NCBI GenBank assembly: GCA_023935145.1
Contig: CM043699.1
Location: 64,590,138 to 64,654,137, forward strand
Reading direction: 5' to 3'
DNA from: Bretschneidera sinensis
Taxonomy: Eukaryota > Streptophyta > Magnoliopsida > Brassicales > Akaniaceae
Length of the DNA stretch: 64,000 nt
Shown here: positions 45,018 through 54,991 of the stretch, in pieces
How positions within the stretch are numbered: the stretch's first letter is position 1
How the letters are laid out: each line of letters starts with the position of its first letter
Made by a program: the position numbers and the translations under genes
Notes under the pieces: model-generated
The model's database searches: none
Told to the model about the DNA's origin: nothing
The model's input: the letters and a program-made list of their open reading frames with translations, nothing else

Positions 45018-46739
45018 TTAGTAAACAGGTCCAACGAAATGCTCCGCCATCTGATCAATAAATGAGAATGAAAAATGATCAGGCCTAGTGGCAGCATTCA
45101 ATTTACGGTAGTCTAGACACTTTCTCCATCTTGACTGCACTCGAGTTGGAACCAACTCGTTGTCTTTATTTACTACCGTAAATTCAGCACGTTTGGGCAC
45201 GACTGGAATCTGGCTCACCCACTTGCTATCAAAGATGGGATAAATGATCCTTGCCTCTAACAGCTTAATATCTTCTGCCCTCACAACCTCTTGCATAGCA
45301 GGGTTGAGCCTTCTTTGTGGCTCCCTCGATGGCTTGGCATTCTCCTCCAACTGTATCGTGTGTATCACCAACGAGGGGTTGATTCCTTTGACATCCTCAA
45401 TAGTCCAGCCTATAGCTTCCTTATGCTCTCTTAAGACGTCCAATAATTTCTCCTCTGGAGCATCACCCAAATCTAAAGCTATGATTATAGGCAAAGAATC
45501 TGCTGGACCTGGGAACTTATACTTAAGATTATCTGGTAAAGGCTTAAGTTCCTTCTTGGGGGTGTCAGGTGCGGTGGTCTCCTCCGTCTTATTGCTTTCT
45601 CTAGGATCAGACTCCAAAATGACATTTACTTCATCAAGTAACTTATCTAAGCCCAAGTCCTCTCCAAAGTGAGCAAAGCATGCCTCCAAGGGATCCTCAA
45701 TACGGGATTCATCCATAGTCTCCTCTGTCCTACTACTCTCCCGAGGAGCAGACTCCACGATAGTATTTGCTTGCTCAAGTAACTTATCTAAATCCAAATC
45801 CTCTTCAAACTGAACAAAGCATGCCTCCATAATGTCCTCAGACTTCCTTTCTTTCTTGGGCACTTGTAGTCTCTCAGGGTAAGGCGCTTTAGGTAAAAAC
45901 GACCTAGAGAGATCCTTAATAATACGAGTGGCGGAAGATGGCTCAGCATCTCTCTTCTCATTGTTGCTACTCTCTTGCCCTTGGTGCATAGCAGGGCTCT
46001 CTTCCACTTGATTGTCCACTTGTCTCCCAAACAAGTATGGGACAGTTGGTTGCACTTGTTCCTGCCAATGCATTGGAGTTAAAGAATTTCCCACTGCAAA
46101 CTGTTCCTTTGGGTTAGGCTCAGTTTGACTGGGGAACTCTCCTTCCTCGCCTTCACCCACGTAACTTGCGATCTGATCAATTTGACTCTCTAGTGTGGCA
46201 ATCGCTTGGGTGTTTTCTATTGTTGCACTCATCACTTCACTCATAGATTGGCTAGTCGCTTTCATGAAATCATTGAGAGCGTCCTCCAATGACTGTGAAA
46301 CCGACACTGGCGCTTGAATGGGAGCTTGGTGAGCGGGTGATGGTGCTGGATAAGCTGAGTGACCATAATTTGGAATTGGTGGAGGAAATTCGGGAGTGTA
46401 TTGATTGTGAGCATGGTAAGGGGCTCCTCCCTGATTCATTGGTTGGTTCTGCTCCCACGAAAAATTAGAGTGGTCCCACCACCCTGGATTGTACGTTTCG
46501 GAGCAAGATCCATTTGATTGCCAACAACAGTCATTGAAAGCATTCATTTGTTCCATAGGATACTCGGCACAAGCCGGCATTGATGGACAATTCTGTGCTA
46601 GATGCATGGGACTAGCACAGATGGAACAGCTATCAACATTGAATGTGCTGGCAGCATTGAGGGACGGGCCGGTCATTTTAATGAAATCCTTGAGGGCGTC
46701 CTCTAAAGACTGTGAAACCGGCGCTGGATTCATCCACAT
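45018..46739 (-). CDS. Athila-A Gag-Pol fusion ORF, 573 aa
   Basis: The only long uninterrupted ORF in the window. From the N-terminus: a first NPAPVSQSLEDALKDFIK motif (residues 4-21), zinc knuckle CSICASPMHLAQNC (about 39-52), the Athila NPGWWDHSNFSW motif (about 86), a Pro/Tyr/Gln-rich linker, a second copy of the first motif (about 147-165), an acidic linker with two further related Glu/Asp-rich segments (EACFVQFEEDL and EACFAHFGEDL), then RT N-terminus (ELKPLPDNLKYKF, AIGWTIEDVKGINP, RRLNPAMQEVV, SKWVS, CLDYRKLNAATRPDHF). It stops at FVGPVY, before the RT catalytic Asp residues. Gag N-terminus and protease are absent. The start at 46739 follows a poly(A)-rich leader, 95 bp from the primer site. 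Confidence 0.85.
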   Translation of the reverse strand: MWMNPAPVSQSLEDALKDFIKMTGPSLNAASTFNVDSCSICASPMHLAQNCPSMPACAEYPMEQMNAFNDCCWQSNGSCSETYNPGWWDHSNFSWEQNQPMNQGGAPYHAHNQYTPEFPPPIPNYGHSAYPAPSPAHQAPIQAPVSVSQSLEDALNDFMKATSQSMSEVMSATIENTQAIATLESQIDQIASYVGEGEEGEFPSQTEPNPKEQFAVGNSLTPMHWQEQVQPTVPYLFGRQVDNQVEESPAMHQGQESSNNEKRDAEPSSATRIIKDLSRSFLPKAPYPERLQVPKKERKSEDIMEACFVQFEEDLDLDKLLEQANTIVESAPRESSRTEETMDESRIEDPLEACFAHFGEDLGLDKLLDEVNVILESDPRESNKTEETTAPDTPKKELKPLPDNLKYKFPGPADSLPIIIALDLGDAPEEKLLDVLREHKEAIGWTIEDVKGINPSLVIHTIQLEENAKPSREPQRRLNPAMQEVVRAEDIKLLEARIIYPIFDSKWVSQIPVVPKRAEFTVVNKDNELVPTRVQSRWRKCLDYRKLNAATRPDHFSFSFIDQMAEHFVGPVY

Positions 46740-46833
46740 TTTTTTTTTTAAAAAAATTTTTTTTTTTAAATTAAATTAACTAGTAGAAAAATAAAATCAA
46801 TTCAGACAAAAAATTTTCACAAACCAAACAATT

Positions 46834-46850
46834 CCCCGGCAACGGCGCCA
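46834..46850 (-). other. Primer-binding site of Athila-A (tRNA-Asp)
   Basis: + strand CCCCGGCAACGGCGCCA, a perfect 17-base match to the plant tRNA-Asp 3' end including CCA; 6 bp from the LTR. Confidence 0.95.
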
Positions 46851-46856
46851 AAAACT

Positions 46857-48144
46857 TGTTGTGAGTTTTAAATTACTCGCAAGCGCACGAGTCTTTTGCA
46901 GTATAGCGTTGTGCAAGTGCGAGGTCGAATCCACAGGGAATTGCGTTGTGAAAATATAATTTTTAATCTAAACTAACTCTATTTTAACCTAGTTCCGAAT
47001 TGTGAATGATATTTTAGAAAATAAATTAAAACTAAACTAAGTTGATTTTAAAACTAATAATAAAAAAAGCACTAAGGTTTCCGAATCCACCCCACCGAAG
47101 TTAAGCATACATGTTCTAAAAATATAGCCTACCAAAACATTCTATGAATCCAACTATAAGACAAAAAACAAAGAATATCCCAACTAAACCAAAAGCACCC
47201 GATGTATCCGCTCTTAACAAATCACAAAGGGAATCCAATTTAATTGAAAATCATTCAATGTATCCATCAGATGAAACACAAAGAAAATCCAACAGACAAT
47301 TTAAACTCAATCAATTATAAGATTAACTCAAATAATTGATAGAACATTTATACTAAAAATGGTCAGATTTGTACAAGCAAATCTGAACTACTACGCCAAA
47401 CAACGACGGGGCTTCATCTTCAACCTTAGCTGAAGAGTCTAGCCACTCATAATAATAAAACTGTAATAAAAAGTGCTAAACATTTAAACTAAAACAACTG
47501 AATATAAAGAAATAAATAAACAACTTTACATGGGAGAAATTCCACTCGCTGACGGGCGGCGCTTCTCCTCATGGTAGCAATGCCTTCGGGATCCACCAAA
47601 ATGCTGGCAGAAGTCCACCGGTAAACACCAAAGTGGCTCAGGAATTGTACACTGAATGATGAAGTGGAGTGGGTCTTATATAGGCAAATACCACAAGTGG
47701 AATGTGTTTCCAATCCGATGTGGGATGTGGGATATAGAAATGTGTTTCCAACCAATGTGGGATGTTGGATTTAAGTCTTCACATGCCCTTCAAAACTTCT
47801 GTTCACGCTGAAATCCCGCACAGCCCGCACAGCCTGACCTTTGTCTACTAAAACGGTCATAACTTTCTGTAGAAAAATCATTTTTAAGAGCCGTAAAATT
47901 CTCCAGAAAATAGACTTCTGGATCTTTCTAAGCATATATGGTTCATATCCTGGTTCTTATTGAATCAATACATTTTAATTTTCAAAGATGATTGATCTAT
48001 ACGGGTAATTCTGGCAATTTTAGTGAAACTCCTTTCCCAGTGCTTGTAAACCTGAAAAACAATGAAAACAACTCAAAGTAACAAATTCCTAAGCTAACAA
48101 ATGTAAATTAGAGGGCCAAAATATGCAATATTTGGCACTCATCA
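46857..48144 (-). repeat. Athila-A 5' LTR
   Basis: 1,288 bp, same ends and length as 42484-43771. The TATA box (minus) is at 47675-47682. Differences from the 3' LTR are mostly transitions. TSD CTTGT follows at 48145-48149. Confidence 0.92.
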
Positions 48145-49070
48145 CTTGTCAAATAGGAAAGCAAACAAGAATTTCTTTTAAATCAAATAATATAATCTCA
48201 ACTTCTAGAACTACGGAACTTTTACATATGGACTTGTTTGATTCATTAAGTATCATTAATCTGGGTGGCCATCAATATGCTCTTGTTATTGTTGATGATT
48301 ATTTAAGATATACCTTCGTTATTTTTATTGCTTATAAGGATGAAGCATACAAAGGATTTGTGAACTTTTGTAAAAAGGTTCAAAATGAAAATGGTATTTC
48401 TATCTCAAGCATTAGAAGTGATCATGGAAAAGAATTTGAAAACCAATACTTTTCAAAATTTTGTGATGAAAATTGAATTGATCACAACTTTTCGGCACCT
48501 AGAACTCGTCAACAAAATTGAGTTGTTAAGAGGAGAATAGAGTTCTAGAAGAATTTTCTATAACGTGAAAATAGTTTTCCAAAATACATTTGGGCGGAAG
48601 CCATAAATACTTCTTGCTATGTTTTAAATAGAGTTTTAATTAGGTCTATGCTTGCAAAACCTGATATGAGCTATTGAAAGGTAGAAAGCCTAATATTTCT
48701 TATTTTTATGCTTTTGGTTGCAAGCATTTCATCCTAAATAACAATAAAACTAATTTAGGTAAATTTGACTCCAAGACCGATGAAGGGATATTCTTAGGAT
48801 ATTCAACCTCCAGTAAAGCATATATAGTCTTTAACCAAAGAACTCTAGTGGTTGAAGAATCTGTATATGTTAGCTTTGATGAGTCTAACCCAATTAGTAG
48901 TAGAGTAGTTTCGTTTAATGATGATGAAGATTTAATTCCAAGAATGGAAACACATACTCCCATTGTTGACCCGAAGAAGAGCCAACCTCAAACAAGTCAA
49001 GAGGTAGATTCTCTTAATCTTGATCAACCATCTACAAGTCAACAAAAAGATAGTCTTCCCAAATATTAGA
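48145..49070 (+). pseudogene. S integrase
   Basis: Resumes after Athila-A with CQIGKQTRISF, LLHMDLFDSLS (first Asp), ALVIVDDYLRYTFV, ISSIRSDHGKEFEN (second Asp), HNFSAPRTRQQN (catalytic Glu region, stop-damaged), IWAEAINTSCYVLNR, KPNISYFYAFGCKHF, GIFLGYSTSSKAYIVFN to about 48850, then the linker to RT with Ser/Gln-rich sequence. Stops at 48474, 48520, 48540 and near 48660. Confidence 0.85.
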
Positions 49071-50708
49071 GGTATGTAAATTATCATCCAATCGATCAAG
49101 TGATTGGTGATCCTTCACAAGGGGTAAGAACTCAATCCTCTATTAGAAATATTTGTAATTATGTAGCTTATTTATCTTAGGTAGAACCTAAGACTTTTGT
49201 AGAAGCCGAAAAAGATGTTGATTGGATAAATTCTATGCAAGAAGAATTAAATTAATTTGAAAGAAACAAAGTATGAAATCTAGTTCCTAGACCAAAGAAT
49301 CACACTATAATAGGAACTAAATGGGTATATAGAAATAAAATGGATGAAAATGGAATAGAAACTATGAACAAGGCTAGCTAAGGGATATAATGAAGAAGAA
49401 CGAATAGATTTTAATGAGACCTATGCTCCTACAGCTAGATTAGAATCCATTCGTATGTTATTGGCCTTTGCATGCTTTAATAAATTTAAGCTATTTTAAA
49501 TGGATGTAAAAAGTGTCTTTTTAAATGATTTTATAGAAGAAGAGGTGTATGTTGAGCAACCTTTTGGATTTGAAAATCCTAGTCTTACAAACCATGTGTG
49601 TATCTAAAGCTCTTTATAGGTTAAAGAAAACTCCAAGAGCATGGTATGAAAGACTAAGTAAGTTTTTGCTTGAAAATGGTTTTACAAAAGGAAAAATAGA
49701 CACAACCCTCTTCATAAAAACTCACAAAAATTATACATTACTAGTCCAAATATATGTTGATGATATTACATTTGGTGCTACTAATGAATCTATATGTCAA
49801 GAGTTTGCTAAGTGTATGAAATGTGAATTTGAAATGAGCATGATGGGAAAGCTTACCTACTTTCTTGGACTTCAAATAAAACAACTAAAAGAAGGTATCT
49901 TCATCAATCAATCAAAGTACACCAAAGACCTATTACAGAGGTTCGGGATGGAAAGCTCAAAGTCAATTGGCACTCCTATAGCACTTCTACAAAACTTGAC
50001 CTAGATAAGGGAGGTAAGTGTGTAGATACTAAAACTTATAGAAGCATGATAGGAGCTTTACTTTACCTAACTGCAAATAGACCTAATATAATGTTCAGTG
50101 TATGCATGTGTGCTAGATTTCAAGCTAATCCTAAGGAATCACATATAATTATAGTGAAAAGAATCCTTAGATATCTACAAGGAACTCAAAACTTAGGGTT
50201 ATGGTATTCTAGAAAATCAACTTTTGAGCTTGTAGGATATTCGAGTGTTGATTTTGCAGGTTGTAGACTAGATAGAAAAAGCACTAGTGGATCATGCCAA
50301 TTTTTAAGTGCAATGTTAACCTCTTGGTTTTCCAAGAAACAAAATTCGGTTGTACTATCAACCACCAAAGAGAAATATGTAGCAGTCGGAAGTTGTTATG
50401 AACAAGTGTTGTGGATGAAACAACAGTTAGAAGACTATGGCATGAACTTTAGAGATATACCAATTCATTGTGATAACACTAGTGCTATCAACTTAACCAA
50501 AAACCCTATTCAGCATTCAAGAACCAAACACATAGAAATAAGACATCACTTCATAAGTGACCATGCTCAAAAGGGTAATATTATATTAGAATTCATACCT
50601 TCAGAGGACCAAATAGCTGACATTCTTACTAAGCCATTGAACGAAGACAGCTTTAGCAAGATTAGATTATTAATGGGTTTGAAAAACTATGATAAAATGT
50701 ATGTTTGA
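49071..50708 (+). pseudogene. S reverse transcriptase and RNase H
   Basis: RT: VDWINSMQEELN near 49215, KWVYRNKMDENG, DFNETYAPTARLESIRMLL, MDVKSVFL near 49505, the catalytic box YVDDITFGATN at 49757, LTYFLGLQIKQL. RNase H 50046-50708: RPNIMFSVCMCARFQ, KRILRYLQGTQNLGLW, VDFAGCRLDRKSTSGSC, HCDNTSAINLTKNPIQHSRTKHIEIRHHF, ADILTKPL. Stops near 49253, 49276, 49381, 49497 and a frame change near 49590; the RNase H part is a single open frame. Confidence 0.88.
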
Positions 50709-51349
50709 TTGCATCAACATTCATCATATTCATATTTGATATCTAGTGAATGAGTATTAACTCTTATTTAATATATCTCCCACTTAAGATGGCATAGATA
50801 AATTATTTCGTGCTAAAATTCCAAGTTGGAGCTCAAAATCTTATGTTTTGTAAAGGATCCAGTCGACTAGTATCTTGATCCAGTCGACTGGTATCTTTCT
50901 GCCCAGTTACCCAGTCGATTGGGTGCCTTTATGTCCAGTTACCCAGCAAAAAAAATTGAATTTTTCCTAGACGACCCAGTCGAATGGTAAGTAGACCCCC
51001 AATCAACTGGTAGCTCAATGCTAGATTACCCAATTGACTGGTATTCTGACCCAGTCGACTGGTATGTCGCATTGTCCTCAAAATATGAAGGACCCAATTG
51101 ACTGGTACACTAACTCAGTTGACTAGTATTGCGATACTATATATAATTGCTTCAGTTTTTCAGAAATTTTACGCCATTTTTTAAAACCAAAAACTTTCTC
51201 TCTCTAGAAAACCCTTGATTTTAGACCAAAATCTCTCAAAACCACTCCATAAAACCTTCAATCATACCTCAAATCATCTCTTTTTCAACTTTTTACGGTT
51301 GAAAACTCATCTTTTCCCCAAATCTCTCTCCAAACAAAATTTTCACAAA
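50709..51349 (+). other. S region after pol with palindromic repeats
   Basis: Non-coding spacer between RNase H and the extra ORF. Eight to ten copies of a CCAGTCGACTGG-like word lie at 50860-51130 (perfect at 50888 and 51053, others with one to four changes), spaced 12-60 bp. The remainder is a short AT-rich run and a TCTCTCTC stretch before the ATG. Confidence 0.75.
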
Positions 51350-52627
51350 ATGTCTGAGAAAATCAGGATGAAGATCACCGTTGCTTGACCTCACATGCCT
51401 ACAAGGCCCCGATCCAAGAAGTCCACGGCACCAGATGCCAAGAAAAAGGGGTTGGTAGGTTCCTCGAGTGAAAAGGCGAGGAATGATCTCGATGACTCAC
51501 TCTTCTAAAGCCCTACCGCTAAGAGCAGGTATAACTCCGTCTTTCGCCACAAGAAAATAATGATGGGTAGATTCATCGATTTTGATTATATTTGTCATAC
51601 AAACTTTGATATCTTACCCACTTTTAAGGCTATAAACTTAACACTGCTTGTCAAAATCCACCAAAAATATTACCAATGCCTCATTCACCAGTTCTATGCC
51701 ATCCTGGTCAAACCGAGTCCTTTGGCTCTTCGGTTCAAGACTAGTGTAATGGGAATAGAATTTGAGGTGAACACTGAGCTTCGGGTTAATATATTGAGAA
51801 TCCCCGTGGGAAGGGCCCAGCGGAGTCTGGATGGATGGCCAGACAACTTTGATTATGAGGAAGCTTATTAGATTGTTAGGGGTGACCCTAACTATATCTT
51901 TTTGTCCACTACATTTCAGCAATGTAGTGACATGCCCCTCAACTCAAAGTTGTTTAATTTCATCGTGAGTTAGACTATCCACCCGAGACTCAAGAGTTAG
52001 GGCTATCTATCTAAGATAGATGTAGTATTGATTTAGTGTCTTAAAATTGAACATCGTTTCAATATTTACCCCATCTTGCTAGCCAACATGATTAATGGCG
52101 AAGCAAGTGACTCCGACTGCCTCCCATACGGGATGCTCATCACATTGATCCTTCAGCATTTACATGTCCCCTTACCCACCTCCGAGGCTCAGGATATCGA
52201 CCCCAAGGACATTATTAATTTGTTCTCACTAAAGAAGATGGGGTGTTCGATCCGAGATGGGATGATCCACTCCAAGGCTAGGAGGAATATATGGATCGCA
52301 GATGGTCACAATAGCGAGGAGGGTGATGAGATGCCGGGTGATGCAGCTCCTCCTACTGCTATGGACATTGACGAGTAAGCACCTAATCCACAGTATGGTG
52401 GCTCTAATGGTAGTCAGGCTAGATATGATGACATACTATAGGTTATTGCGAGCCTCCAGCTATCCATGCAGTCTGCGTTCCAAAGCTTGAGCTCTTTTGT
52501 CGATCATATGCATCACGACCTCCGCACACTTCGAGACAATTTTGAGTTACACTGGGAACACACAGAGGGCTCTTTGGCTGAGCTTCGGGATCTTCTTCGA
52601 GACAGCTCTGATTCCCCCACTCACTGA
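51350..52627 (+). pseudogene. S post-pol ORF (env position), Transposase_32-like
   Basis: A single frame of about 425 codons from MSEKIRMK to DSPTH with several in-frame stops (from about 51387 to 52440) but no frame shift. A basic N-terminus (RPRSKKS), then FIDFDYICH, LIHQFYAILVK, the RLL/ILRIPVG step near 51800, FNFIVS..IHPR, YLSKIDVVLI, NMINGEASD, LPYGMLITLILQHLHV and a coiled-coil-like C-terminus (LQLSMQSAFQSLSSF). The order and motifs resemble the post-pol ORF of Athila-B (30830-32004). No transmembrane segment or signal peptide is evident, so envelope function is not supported. Family identity by recall. Confidence 0.6.
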
Positions 52628-53301
52628 GTTTTTTTGTTTTATCTCTTTGTTATATATATATAGCTCCTTAGATATGTTAACACGAACATTCATTTTTCTT
52701 GTTACAGTCATGTGCTTGTACTTTCAGAAAACTTCCTAAAAGCTCATGATGAATGGATGTATCTATTTTTACTTGTTTAGACCATAGCTCATGATTAATT
52801 TTATGCTATTTAGTTGCTTAGTTAGAACTATTCGTGCTCATCTATATGCTTTAACTAGTAATGCTTATATGCAAACTTCTAATTCTTTCCGAGAAGTTAT
52901 CCCAACTCTGAACCATGCCTAGTTTTTGAACATAGGTTTTTTTTTTTTTTTGCCTTTTCTTCATGACCATGATTTTGCTTATTTTTTTGCTGTTATCAAA
53001 ATGGGGGAGGAAAAGGATAAAAATTAATGTAAAAAGAGAAAACTGTATGTAAATGTAGAATAGAGCATAAATTTAGGGGGAGCAATGCTCCGAACATATT
53101 GAAAAATGTAATATAATCTTGAATTGCTTGGTTTAGTTTGATATAACTATATATGAATTGCATTTGGAATTCTTACAGGTTGGTTTTATTAAAAAAAAAA
53201 AAACAGAGGAAACTCTGTCCAAATTTTTTCAAAAACCAAAAACTTAGTTTTTAAAACTGTTTTTCTCTCTTTAATTTTGTCATCATCAAAAAGGGGGAGA
53301 T
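52628..53301 (+). other. S 3' non-coding region and polypurine tracts
   Basis: PPT proper AAAAAGGGGGAGAT at 53288-53301. Two similar tracts lie upstream: AAAATGGGGGAGG at 52998-53010 and TTAGGGGGAGCA at 53073-53084, the latter followed by the inverted repeat GGAGCAATGCTCC. Poly(T) and poly(A) runs at 52938 and 53190. Confidence 0.75.
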
Positions 53302-54447
53302 TCTTTACCCATATTTGATTTTAATAATGAAAATACACCACTCTAATTGCACTAACAGTTTTATCTAAGTGTTTAAGCCATAAAAGCATTCAGTTCAGAA
53401 ACAAGATGCAAGAACTCAACATGTTCAGACACCAAAAGAATACAGAAGATCTAGAATGGGCACTAAGATAATTGAATCAATCTGTAAAATCTCTAAATTC
53501 AATTACTTAGCTTGATCTATGGCTCAATTTACAAAAGACTTTGACAAAACTATAATACAAAAAGTTTCTAAGTCAAAAACTATTTTAAAAACATGAAAAT
53601 TGGGTTGAATGACAACCCATTCAATTGGGTCTACATACCAGTCAACTAGGATATGGGATAGTAAGTTCCTAGTTGATTGGTACAAAGGACCTAGTAAACT
53701 GGTAACTTCACCTAATCGACTGATCCTATGACCCAATCGACTGGTACTCTCCCTAAACCTAAAAGTGAAGATTTTTCACTTAACCTAGTCGACTGGTAAT
53801 TCAAAAAACATGACCATTTGAGATGCAGGACATGAGTATTTAATGACCCAAACCTACCAAGTTAGTGTCAAACGGTCAGATTGATTCAAGACTATATAAA
53901 CCCACTTCAATGAGCATTTAAATAAGGAATATAACACATTCAATTCATTATATAGCTCATTAATTCTCAAAAGCTTTGAAAATTTTATTGTTAGCCATTC
54001 TTCAAGCTTGTTCTTGCAAAAGAGATAATATTCAGTTGTAAAAAGTATTCATTGCTATCTCTCTACCATTTACTTTACAGTCAATCAAATTTATTGTAAA
54101 GGGAAAGAGTTGGTGTAACTCTTGGAGTGTTTAGGATTAAACACTTCGGTTGTAACTTTCGTGAAGAAAAGATTATTGTAAGGTTTGTGTAACACCTGTT
54201 AAGTTGTACGACTAAATTTTTAGCGAATTACTTCAAGGAGGTTTCTTAAAGAGAGTGGACGTAGGGTCGATATTGCCAAACCACTATAAACGGAGTTTGC
54301 ATATTCTCTTCCTTAATTCCTTTATTTTCAAGCATATTATTTGATTGTGTGCTTTGTGTATTTAACTATTTAAAAACTTACAAGTTAATTAGAAAAAGTT
54401 TTTAAAAACCTAATTCACCCCCTCTTGGGTTTGAACCTTGGTTTACA
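53302..54447 (+). repeat. S 3' LTR
   Basis: 1,146 bp from TCTTTACCCATATTTG (first base pair TG lost) to TTTACA. Six AGTCGACT-like words at 53608-53795, TATA at 53893-53900. Followed by TSD ATATT. Confidence 0.9.
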
Positions 54448-54452
54448 ATATT

Positions 54453-54991
54453 GAACCTAAAGGGTCACACACATTAGGGCAACTACAAGAATAATGATTA
54501 CTAGAGGGCCAATAGAGAGATTTCTAGAAGTCAAATTAAACTAGAAGTTTAATTATAATTCTAGAAAGTAGAAGAAATGCTCGATATAAAGGGCTCCATT
54601 TGATAGAAACTCTAAGTGAATTATTGAGTTTTAAGATCAGATCTTAATCTTTTTTCTCTTTAACAAAAACATAAAAACTTTAGAGCTAGCACTCAATAAT
54701 TTCAGCCACCCCTAGTGCCTCTTTTTCGTGGTGTTCGACATCAAGAGAAAGGAGATCCTCATTCTTGATTGTTCGTATGGATATGCTTAGAAGTCAGACA
54801 CTTGAATGGCTCATGAACTTGTCTTTAAAGGTTCATTCGAAATCTTTATCAATCAAAGGTAAAAATATCTAACCTTATATTGAGATTAATCTTCTTGTTC
54901 TAATAGATTCATAGAGAGTTTTCATGGGATTAAGTTTATTGGTATGAAATATTTTAAATTTTTGCTGTGTTTCTATATCGATAGACTTACA
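54453..54991 (+). repeat. X 3' LTR, right segment
   Basis: Resumes GAACCTAAAGGGTCACAC, the same point reached at 20267 and matching Y's LTR at about 10367. It ends TTTCTATATCGATAGACTTACA. An AAAACTTTAGAGCTAGC segment is not in Y, so some divergence or insertion is present. Confidence 0.75.

Larger units (their letters stand above)
42484..48144 (-). mobile_element. Athila-A deletion derivative, non-autonomous
   Basis: 5,661 bp on the minus strand: 5' LTR 46857-48144, tRNA-Asp primer site 46834-46850, one 573-codon ORF, 1.25 kb non-coding, polypurine tract 43772, 3' LTR 42484-43771. Perfect TSD CTTGT at 42479-42483 and 48145-48149. Both LTRs are 1,288 bp with about 20 differences by eye. It lacks Gag N-terminus, protease, the RT catalytic box, RNase H and integrase, so enzymes must come from another element. 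Probably the youngest large insertion here. The host integrase frame is continuous across it. Confidence 0.92.
20268..54447 (+). mobile_element. Sirevirus-type copia element S
   Basis: Both LTRs (20268-22645 including an insertion, and 53302-54447), a TGGTATCAGAGC primer site, gag with a long linker, protease, integrase, RT, RNase H, an extra ORF after RNase H, and the polypurine tract AAAAAGGGGGAGA. A perfect TSD, ATATT, lies at 20263-20267 and 54448-54452. Sirevirus placement rests on the post-pol ORF, the long gag, the ATCATCAAAAAGGGGGAGAT tract and palindromic repeats in the LTRs. Three elements are nested in it. It is inactive. Confidence 0.88.
6446..54991 (+). mobile_element. Ty1/copia element X, split by nested insertions
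   Basis: Reconstructed from four pieces: 5' LTR end 6446-6688, gag to RT 6689-9270, RT/RNase H 18403-19328, and 3' LTR 19329-20267 plus 54453-54991. RT sequence stops at 9270 and resumes at the same codon at 18403, with TTACA/TTAGA on either side of element Y. The 3' LTR stops at 20267 and resumes at 54453, with ATATT on both sides of element S. X is the oldest element of the nest. Confidence 0.8.

Noticed and set aside
45244..45672. 142-codon + strand ORF opposite Athila-A
   Set aside because: Lies antisense to the zinc-knuckle/RT frame on the minus strand with no recognised motif.
46834..46850. tRNA-Asp gene
   Set aside because: Only the last 17 bases match; it is a retrotransposon primer-binding site next to an LTR.
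51350..52627. Envelope glycoprotein at the env position of S
   Set aside because: No signal peptide or membrane segment is visible; its motifs fit the Transposase_32-like domain better.
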